NCBI GenBank assembly: GCA_947304405.1
Contig: CAMZBB010000008.1
Location: 1-47,027, forward strand
Length of the DNA stretch: 47,027 nt
Direction of reading: 5' to 3'
Source: an uncultured Clostridia bacterium
Lineage (GTDB): Bacteria; Bacillota; Clostridia; Saccharofermentanales; Saccharofermentanaceae
Part shown: positions 41,327-47,027 of the stretch, piece after piece
How positions within the stretch are numbered: position 1 is the stretch's first letter
Layout: each line of letters starts with the position of its first letter
Program-made: the position numbers and the translations under genes
The notes under the pieces: model-generated
Seen by the model: only the letters and a program-made list of their open reading frames with translations
The model's database searches: none
Told to the model about the DNA's origin: nothing

Positions 41327-42079
41327 ATGGACACGGAAGTATTTGAGAATAAGGAGCTTATCGAGAAGCTGCCGAAGGAAGGAGTTCACTGCTATGCAGG
41401 AAATCCCGGAAAGATAACAAGGAACAGAGTCGTAGGGCTGATCATGTTCCTGCTGAGTGCAGCTCTTGCCGTGTTCGGTTTTATGAATGCAGCTAACGGC
41501 ATGCTTATGCTCATTCTGGGCGGACTCGGAGTGATTCTTGCAATATGCTTTATCCTGGTTTTCTGCCAGACATTCTTAGTTGCAAAGTTCAGAGTTGCTG
41601 TTGATTACAACAATAAGAATGTCGTGCTCAGATACCGTTACAGCAAGATCCTGATCCCGTTCGAGAACTTTGATGCAAGAGACGGCGCTCCTGATCAGGC
41701 AGAAGCCATGATCGACAAAAACTTCAACAAGGGCGGCAATGCTTATCTTATTCTTGATGACGTTTTTGAGGATGCATGCTATCAGACTTCGATTGCAGAT
41801 CTCGAGTCGAAGGAAGATTTCGAGAAGCTCAAGTCGGACTGCGTTGCTATTGCAGATGCTTACGGCGCAAGGAACAGCAAAGACAAGGTCAAGTTCTATT
41901 ATGAGAAGGACAATGACGATGAAAAGGGTTCTTCCGGCGATGCTGACATGGACGCGATCATAGCAGAAGCCAGAAGTGAGCAAAAGGCTGCAAAGAAAGT
42001 TGCTTCTTCCGAAGAATCTGAAGAAGATTCTGAAGAAACGTCCGGAGAAGAGACGGAAGAAAAGAAGGAAGAAGAGTAA
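41327..42079 (+). CDS. Two-helix membrane protein with acidic C-terminal tail, unknown function
   Basis: 250 residues; AAGGAGG lies seven bases before the ATG and the gene follows valS by 13 bases. Two hydrophobic segments (about 32-53 and 56-83) are separated by a short turn, so both ends are probably on the same side. A soluble region of about 100 residues (FRVAVDYNNKNVVLRYRYSK and onward) looks folded, and the last 50 residues are almost entirely Glu, Ser, Lys and Asp. I recognise no family. The tail resembles in composition that of LspA in this window, suggesting acidic cytoplasmic tails are common in this organism. Confidence 0.75.
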   Translation: MDTEVFENKELIEKLPKEGVHCYAGNPGKITRNRVVGLIMFLLSAALAVFGFMNAANGMLMLILGGLGVILAICFILVFCQTFLVAKFRVAVDYNNKNVVLRYRYSKILIPFENFDARDGAPDQAEAMIDKNFNKGGNAYLILDDVFEDACYQTSIADLESKEDFEKLKSDCVAIADAYGARNSKDKVKFYYEKDNDDEKGSSGDADMDAIIAEARSEQKAAKKVASSEESEEDSEETSGEETEEKKEEE

Positions 42080-42103
42080 TAGATCTTTTGTTTTCAATTA
42101 ATG

Positions 42104-42133
42104 AAGGGTTCACCTCCGGGTGAACCCTTTTTG
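42104..42133 (+). terminator. Terminator of the clpX-valS unit
   Basis: The perfect 11-bp stem AAGGGTTCACC/GGTGAACCCTT has the tetraloop TCCG and is followed by TTTTTGATTT on the plus strand. On the minus strand no T run follows, so it is not clearly bidirectional. Confidence 0.93.
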
Positions 42134-42166
42134 ATTTGATAGTGCGATTTACGTTTTAATAGTTTT

Positions 42167-42895
42167 TCAGGAGATTCCCTTTAGCAGTTCTTTCTTCTCG
42201 TCCGCGGTCAGATAACGCCATTTGCCAAGTTCAAGGCCGCCTAATTCTATGTTGATGAACCGTATTCTTTTGAGCTTTGTAACCTTGTAACCCAGGTATT
42301 CGCACATACGCCTTATCTGGCGGTTCATGCCCTGTCTTAAGATGATCCTGAACGTCTTGGCGTTGACAGGGAAGACCTCAGCCGGAAGCGTCATGCGGCC
42401 GAGTACGGGTACGCCTGTTGACATTGTCTTAATGAAGGCTTTGTCATAAGGCCTGTCTAATGTGACCACATATTCTTTCTCGTGACCGTTCTCGGAGCGT
42501 AAGAGCTTGTTTACGATGTCACCGTTGTTGGTCAGAAGGATCAGACCTGACGAATTCTTATCAAGGCGGCCAATAGGAAAGATGCGTTCTTTGAAATTTA
42601 TGTAGTCGATTATGTTCGAAGGATCTCTGGTGTCAGTGGTGCAGGTGATGCCGAGAGGCTTGTTGAATGCAATGTAGATCATGTCATCTTCAGGTGTGAT
42701 CTTTTTGCCATCGACTTCAACACTGTCGCCGTCTTTTACACGCGTGCCAAGATCGGCTGTCAGGCCGTTTACTTTGACTTTTCCGGATTCGATCAGACGG
42801 TCTGCTTCGCGCCTCGAGCATATGCCCGATGAGGCGATGTATTTGTTGAGCCTTATTCCTTCAGGCGTGTTGATTTCCGGGTCAGTCCCAGGCAT
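42167..42895 (-). CDS. rluF: RluF-type 23S rRNA pseudouridine synthase
   Basis: 242 residues with an N-terminal S4 domain (IRLNKYIASSGICSRREADR) and an RsuA/RluB/RluE/RluF catalytic domain with PIGRLDKNSSGL, Asp112 being the expected nucleophile, and GMNRQIRRMCEYLGYKVTKL. The match over the full length is closest to E. coli RluF, including NNGDIVNKLLR and HEKEYVVT, which acts at position 2604 of 23S rRNA; RluB-like specificity cannot be excluded. The gene begins inside the 3' end of the histidine kinase gene (14-base overlap), so it is probably cotranscribed with the two-component system. Confidence 0.87.
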   Translation of the reverse strand: MPGTDPEINTPEGIRLNKYIASSGICSRREADRLIESGKVKVNGLTADLGTRVKDGDSVEVDGKKITPEDDMIYIAFNKPLGITCTTDTRDPSNIIDYINFKERIFPIGRLDKNSSGLILLTNNGDIVNKLLRSENGHEKEYVVTLDRPYDKAFIKTMSTGVPVLGRMTLPAEVFPVNAKTFRIILRQGMNRQIRRMCEYLGYKVTKLKRIRFINIELGGLELGKWRYLTADEKKELLKGIS

Positions 42896-44690
42896 CGATG
42901 CTCTCCGCCCTTGTCAGAGTAAATGTGAAAGTCGAACCTTCTTCATACTTGCTGGTAACCTTGATCGTCTCGCCCATGTATGTAAGAAGTTCCTTCGCGA
43001 TCGAAAGGCCAAGGCCTGAACCTTTCTTGCCTCTTGCACGGTCTGCCTTGAAGAATCTGTCAAAAATATGGTCGATATCATACTCGTGAATTCCCTGGCC
43101 GGTGTCGGCAACTGAAATGTAGACCTTTTTCTCGTTTTCGATATAGTCCGTGATTATCGTTATCGACTTGCCGCGGGGCGTGTACTTTTTCGCATTGTCC
43201 AAAAGGATGACCAGTATCTGCTCGACACGGTCAGGGTTGCCTGTAACTGTAGGCAGCGTACCGTATGTGTTCTGAACGGAGAACTTGATGCCCGATTCAG
43301 CCATTATAGGTCTGAATCTGATCTCGATGCTGTTGATAAGCTTGTTGACGTCAAAAGGATAAGTCTTGAACGCAAGAGTGCGGGATTGGAGCTTTGAAAG
43401 CTCAAGCATGTCGTCGATCAGTCTCGAAAGACGCATCGTCTCGTTAAGGATGATGCCGTAGTAACGCTGACGGTCTTCCTCTTTCTTGACCATGCCGTCT
43501 GCCAGAGGCTCGATTAGACCACGCAGTGTCTGCAGAGGAGTACGGAGCTCGTGTGAGATGTTGGCGACGTAGTCCTGTCTGAAATGCTCGTTTTTCTGCG
43601 CTTCGTAGATATCACGGAAGAATCCCGTTGCTCCGATGATCCTGGACTTGTCTTCTGAATCGTATTTCGGAATGATCGTTGACTGGTAAGCGTAGCTCCT
43701 GTCTTCGATCATCCTGGTCTTTGTCTCACCGGTTGCAATACAGTCTTCAAAGTCTTTCCAGACTTCTTCGAAAGGAATGAGCTGCAGGTGCTCGGTGAAC
43801 ATGTTGTTCTTGTCTGCTCTGTTGAATAGCGTCTTTATGGCTTCGTTCGTAGTGATCGCGTTTGTTTCAGAATCGACCACGACGATACCGTCAGAAATAA
43901 CGTCGAAGATCTCCTGGAGGCGATTCTTCTCGTTTGTAAGATCACTGATGGATTTGGAGAGCTGGTCGGCAAGGTAGTTGAACGAGGCACCGAGTTCTCC
44001 GATCTCGCCTTTGTGGCTCTCGTCGGCCCTTACGCTGAAGTTGCCGCTCGCGTATTCCATTGCTATCTCGTTGATCTCCTGGATAGGGAGGACCATCCTG
44101 ACGACCAGGGCATAGGCTGGTATCAGCATTACGCCCGCGGCCATAAGCGTGGAGAGTACGAGGATGTTGATGTACTGGATGATCAGATTGTTGTATGCGT
44201 TCAGGTAAGAAAGGGACAAGAGCGTGCACTTCTGTCCGTTGTAGTTGACGGGCTGGCTTATCGCTATGATAAGCTTCATCGGATCGGACGTGTTGAACGT
44301 TCTTGTGGAAAGACCGGTTCCGGTGGCCTTAAATTCCCTGAAATCAAGGGTGTTGTTGACGTTGTTGATATCCTTGACGGAAATATTCATCTTAGCTGTC
44401 GGCGTGGACTGGATGAGCTTTCCGTCAGGCCCGATCAGAAAATAATCATGTCCCGAAGCAAATGATGTATTGAAGAAAAAATTACGGGAATCTTCGTTAT
44501 CGAGCAGATTCGGGTCTTCTTTGAAGATCTGCTGATAGATATTATCCTGGCTGACGGCATTGCTGGTCTCAATCTCGATGGTCGCGGTACGTCCGGCTAC
44601 GATGAATGCAACTATCGCAAGGATCGCAGACGCGACGAGCGATAAGATAACAAGAGACATCGTCCTTCTGAGCAGCGTGCTCTGAAACAT
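42882..44690 (-). CDS. Membrane sensor histidine kinase with HAMP and PAS domains
   Basis: 602 residues. An N-terminal membrane helix (about 10-33), an extracytoplasmic sensing domain of about 140 residues, a second helix (about 175-200), HAMP, a PAS domain (VISDGIVVVDSETNAIT), the dimerisation domain with phospho-accepting His380 in NISHELRTP, and a HATPase domain with LLDNAKKYTP, DTGQGI and GSGLGLSI. This is the WalK/PhoR/ResE-like layout. Its ATG overlaps the stop codon of the response regulator, its evident partner. The stimulus is unknown; the sensor region resembles dCache/PAS-like ligand domains only loosely. Confidence 0.92.
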   Translation of the reverse strand: MFQSTLLRRTMSLVILSLVASAILAIVAFIVAGRTATIEIETSNAVSQDNIYQQIFKEDPNLLDNEDSRNFFFNTSFASGHDYFLIGPDGKLIQSTPTAKMNISVKDINNVNNTLDFREFKATGTGLSTRTFNTSDPMKLIIAISQPVNYNGQKCTLLSLSYLNAYNNLIIQYINILVLSTLMAAGVMLIPAYALVVRMVLPIQEINEIAMEYASGNFSVRADESHKGEIGELGASFNYLADQLSKSISDLTNEKNRLQEIFDVISDGIVVVDSETNAITTNEAIKTLFNRADKNNMFTEHLQLIPFEEVWKDFEDCIATGETKTRMIEDRSYAYQSTIIPKYDSEDKSRIIGATGFFRDIYEAQKNEHFRQDYVANISHELRTPLQTLRGLIEPLADGMVKKEEDRQRYYGIILNETMRLSRLIDDMLELSKLQSRTLAFKTYPFDVNKLINSIEIRFRPIMAESGIKFSVQNTYGTLPTVTGNPDRVEQILVILLDNAKKYTPRGKSITIITDYIENEKKVYISVADTGQGIHEYDIDHIFDRFFKADRARGKKGSGLGLSIAKELLTYMGETIKVTSKYEEGSTFTFTLTRAESIDAWD

Positions 44691-45376
44691 CAGTCTGCCT
44701 CGAACTTATAGCCTACGCCGTAGATCGTCTGAATGCTCCAGGAGGCACCTTCAAAAGCGATCTTCTGCCTGATCCTCTTAATGTGGGTGTCGACTGTACG
44801 GTAATCACCGCTGTAATCGAATCCCCAGACGGATTCAAGGATCTGTTCTCTCTCATAGACCTGTCCCGGATGGGAAGCAAGCAGATAAAGGATCTCGACT
44901 TCCTTCGGTGTGAAGGGTACGGCCTCGCCTTTGACTTTAACGGAATAATTGCCGAGGTTGATCTCAAGACCGGGGAACTTAAGGACAGATGAGGACTGCT
45001 GTGTATCTCCGAATCTCCTGAGGACCGCTTTGATCCTCGCGATTACTTCGCGGGGTGAGAAAGGCTTGACGATATAGTCATCTGCTCCGAGCTCAAGGCC
45101 CAGGATCTTATCGATCTCCTCACCCTTTGCGGTAAGGATGATGATGGGAGTGGAAAGGGTCTTGCGTACTTCACGGCAAACATCCAATCCACTCATTTCA
45201 GGCATCATGACATCGAGAAGGATCAGATCGGCAGAACCGGTCTGAGCCATATCAAGAGCTTCTTTGCCATCGTATGCATCAGTATGAGTAAAGTTATCGT
45301 TGTCCAGATATAGAGCTAATGACTCGTGAACGACGGGGTCGTCATCACAGATCAGTATGTTGGGTTGTCCGTTCAT
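44690..45376 (-). CDS. OmpR/PhoB-family response regulator
   Basis: 228 residues. The receiver domain has the acidic pocket CDDDP, phospho-acceptor Asp55 in LLDVMMPEMSG, the switch threonine in ILTAKG and the lysine in YIVKPFSP. The C-terminal winged helix shows PFTPKEVEILYLLASHPG and DTHIKRIRQKI. It should control genes in response to the downstream kinase and probably also its own operon. AAGGGA lies 11 bases before the ATG. Confidence 0.94.
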   Translation of the reverse strand: MNGQPNILICDDDPVVHESLALYLDNDNFTHTDAYDGKEALDMAQTGSADLILLDVMMPEMSGLDVCREVRKTLSTPIIILTAKGEEIDKILGLELGADDYIVKPFSPREVIARIKAVLRRFGDTQQSSSVLKFPGLEINLGNYSVKVKGEAVPFTPKEVEILYLLASHPGQVYEREQILESVWGFDYSGDYRTVDTHIKRIRQKIAFEGASWSIQTIYGVGYKFEAD

Positions 45377-45407
45377 AAGAAGATAATTCCCTTTTTAATT
45401 TTCATTT

Positions 45408-45437
45408 ATTATATATTCTTTTTCGCGTAAAATACAA
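45408..45437 (-). promoter_or_regulatory. Promoter of the two-component operon
   Basis: On the minus strand TTGTAT (45437-45432) and a perfect TATAAT (45413-45408) are separated by 18 bases, with a leader of about 25 bases. Confidence 0.55.
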
Positions 45438-45468
45438 ATGTTATGGATTATTGATTATTATTCGTTTA

Positions 45469-45497
45469 TTGCTTTTTATTCCCGAGGATACTACAAT
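45469..45497 (+). promoter_or_regulatory. Promoter of the lipoprotein gene at 45522
   Basis: TTGCTT (45469-45474), a 17-base spacer and TACAAT (45492-45497). The start would be near 45504, 18 bases before the ATG. It is divergent from the two-component promoter 30 bases away. Confidence 0.5.
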
Positions 45498-45521
45498 CAC
45501 AACTTGACAGGAGGGAAGATT

Positions 45522-46889
45522 ATGAGGACAAAGATATTTTCAATAAAGACAGCGGCTCTGCTTCTTGTCTGTTCAATGCTTTTCTCTCTGTGCAGCTGCA
45601 GTTCTTTCAGCAAAAAGGATGTTATAGCGGCAGCAAGAGAAGTGGCCGAGAATATCGAGAAATTTGATGCCGACAGGCTTATTGAACTGTCCACTCTTAA
45701 CAAGAACGGTGAAAAAGCTGATGACCTCCGCAAAGGCCTTAACGGTGAATATCTTGACGAGAATACCATGAAGTTCTGCACGGCAGTCCGCAACACCATC
45801 AGTTATAAGATCCTTGAGGACACCTTTTCCGCAAAGGGAAACGAGGCTTCCGTAGATATCGAATTCAAGCTCGCGGATTATAAGTCGCTCCTTAGGAATG
45901 ATTACGACGACATTGACGCACTGGTCTCTGCCGTAAAGAAGAGCGATGATACGGTTACTGTCACTTATAACGCAAGATTTGTAAAAGAAGACGGACAGTG
46001 GCTCCTTGATAACCTCATGGGTTCCAGTTTCCTCGACATATTTGATTTCATGAATGCCGATATCGGCGTTCTTGCGGTAGACCTCACCAAACTCGTGAAT
46101 TCAGCCGCATGTAAATGGTCAGGAGCTGCTGACGGCGTATATAACAACACAAGAAAGCTCTCTCTTATCGTTGAATTAAGGTCGGATGTCACCAAGCTGA
46201 AGGGAAAGGGCGTCAAGATGACTTACACCGTTTCCAAGAACGGCAAAGACGTTTGGAAGAGCGAACCTGTCGAGCTCGGAGCAAAGACCAAGTATCAGCT
46301 TGATTATGGCCCGACGCAGGATGCAAATGCCGAGATGAGTTCCAATTACATTGCCGCTGGATCTTATAAGTTCACGCTCGCTGCCGATAACGGAACAGTT
46401 CTTTATACTTCTTCGGTTACGGCGAAGGTAACGATAAAGGAAACGACTACGACAGGAACATCTTCAAAGGGATACCTTTTCTATGACAATGATTTCTCGA
46501 AAAAGGTTTTGCAGGCTGAGTGGGTGCCGGTCGACAATAAGCGCGTAAATGCCACATCTTACGGTTCCGACGCTACGAGGATCTCGTTCCAGATGAAGAT
46601 AGATCCTTCCAACACCGAGAACCTGTACTTTGCATTCTTCTATGCCTCAAGCTTTGCGGATGCACTGAAGATCAAGGTCAAGACCGATACTCCTTCTGTC
46701 AGCGGTGTCGCAAATCCCATCGTTAACAGTCAGGGCACGTTCTTCGCCCTGGGCCTTAAGACGAGCCAGTCGTTTAAGCCGGGCATTTATATCCTCGCCA
46801 TGTTCTCGGAGGATAAGTCAACTCTTTACGGAATTGCGGAATGCCAGATTCTTTCCAATCCCACGTCATACTACACCGGAAATAACTGA
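45522..46889 (+). CDS. Large secreted lipoprotein of unknown function
   Basis: 455 residues from the ATG at 45522, six bases after AGGAGGGA; the frame is open from 45438 but those codons precede the ribosome binding site and promoter start. The N-terminus is a lipoprotein signal with lipobox LCSC and Cys26 as the lipidated residue. Residues about 30-165 resemble an NTF2/DUF4878-like fold seen in many Clostridia lipoproteins (DVIAAAREVAENIEKFDADR, then KEDGQWLLDNL). A middle beta-rich domain (about 200-310) and a C-terminal beta-rich domain follow. No enzyme motif is visible. It is divergent from the two-component operon and may be one of its targets, which is inference. Confidence 0.82.
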   Translation: MRTKIFSIKTAALLLVCSMLFSLCSCSSFSKKDVIAAAREVAENIEKFDADRLIELSTLNKNGEKADDLRKGLNGEYLDENTMKFCTAVRNTISYKILEDTFSAKGNEASVDIEFKLADYKSLLRNDYDDIDALVSAVKKSDDTVTVTYNARFVKEDGQWLLDNLMGSSFLDIFDFMNADIGVLAVDLTKLVNSAACKWSGAADGVYNNTRKLSLIVELRSDVTKLKGKGVKMTYTVSKNGKDVWKSEPVELGAKTKYQLDYGPTQDANAEMSSNYIAAGSYKFTLAADNGTVLYTSSVTAKVTIKETTTTGTSSKGYLFYDNDFSKKVLQAEWVPVDNKRVNATSYGSDATRISFQMKIDPSNTENLYFAFFYASSFADALKIKVKTDTPSVSGVANPIVNSQGTFFALGLKTSQSFKPGIYILAMFSEDKSTLYGIAECQILSNPTSYYTGNN

Positions 46890-46971
46890 AGAACTAATTG
46901 GAAAGTAAAACAAGTGGCTGCCTCGTAAGTGCGTTTCGGCTTACAACACCGAATAATACGATATGACTGAG

Positions 46972-47011
46972 ATACCGACAAAAACGAAGATATGCTGATT
47001 TTTGTCGGTAT
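46972..47011. repeat. 13-bp perfect inverted repeat near the right edge
   Basis: ATACCGACAAAAA (46972-46984) and TTTTTGTCGGTAT (46999-47011) are exact complements around a 14-base loop. It may be a terminator for the gene at 45522, but it lacks a T run after the stem on the plus strand, and the T run lies within the second arm. The 82 bases before it show no other feature. Confidence 0.6.
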
Positions 47012-47027
47012 TAGGAACATCTTAAAG

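Noticed and set aside
42104-42133. Terminator considered as bidirectional for rluF
   Set aside because: On the minus strand the stem is followed by CATTAATTG, not a T run.

Overview
The window reads as chromosomal DNA of a Gram-positive anaerobe of the class Clostridia. The evidence is the phoH/yqfF-type HD protein/ybeY/era/recO gene order, AAGGAGG-type ribosome binding sites, TTGaca/TATAAT promoters, a short ThiI, a YozG/DUF2975 pair, and secreted BspA-type leucine-rich-repeat proteins with Lys/Glu-rich linkers. Genus cannot be fixed from the sequence. No insertion sequence, phage gene or CRISPR array is visible. Coding density is very high and no gene-free stretch exceeds 300 bases.

Layout. 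(1) 1-8834: three tandem paralogues for large exported proteins. Each has a transglutaminase-like Cys-His-Asp core followed by BspA-type repeats, and the third adds a beta-helix-like region and InlB-type repeats. The first is cut by the left edge. (2) 8945-13037: a cysteine synthase, then a membrane-protein cluster (DUF2975 protein, YozG-like regulator, DUF4153/DUF4173-like protein, zinc-ribbon membrane protein). (3) 13108-15261: a family 2 glycosyltransferase with a YbhN/MprF-type integral membrane protein, probably for a glycolipid or surface glycan; its 3' end overlaps a convergent LarA-type nickel racemase gene. (4) 16611-24404: a compact operon ymdB-lspA-rluD-phoH-pgpH-(ybeY::era fusion)-recO with overlapping genes, covering RNA and ribosome maturation, lipoprotein processing and c-di-AMP turnover. 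(5) Convergent to it, a PD-(D/E)XK nuclease/FeS-helicase fusion. (6) 26886-30484: tRNA-Leu(CAG), then cysteine desulfurase-thiI-AIR-synthase-like gene, the first two forming the sulfur relay for tRNA 4-thiouridine and possibly thiamine. (7) A small lipoprotein and an EAL phosphodiesterase with a broken GGDEF site. (8) 33166-36184 glyA-rarA-dtd and 36309-42079 clpX-ROK kinase-valS-membrane protein. (9) Minus-strand operon of response regulator, histidine kinase and rluF, then a plus-strand lipoprotein gene.

Points that stand out: the single-polypeptide YbeY-Era fusion with an altered G4 motif in Era; three transcription-unit starts where a perfect TATAAT lies 6 to 9 bases before the start codon without a ribosome binding site, suggesting leaderless mRNAs; strong protein-level conservation of a Lys-rich tail in two of the surface paralogues despite many synonymous changes; and several small inverted or direct repeats at promoters that may be operators. 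Most genes are familiar families. I do not see a clear, wholly new system; the surface-protein array and the fusion are the best candidates for follow-up.
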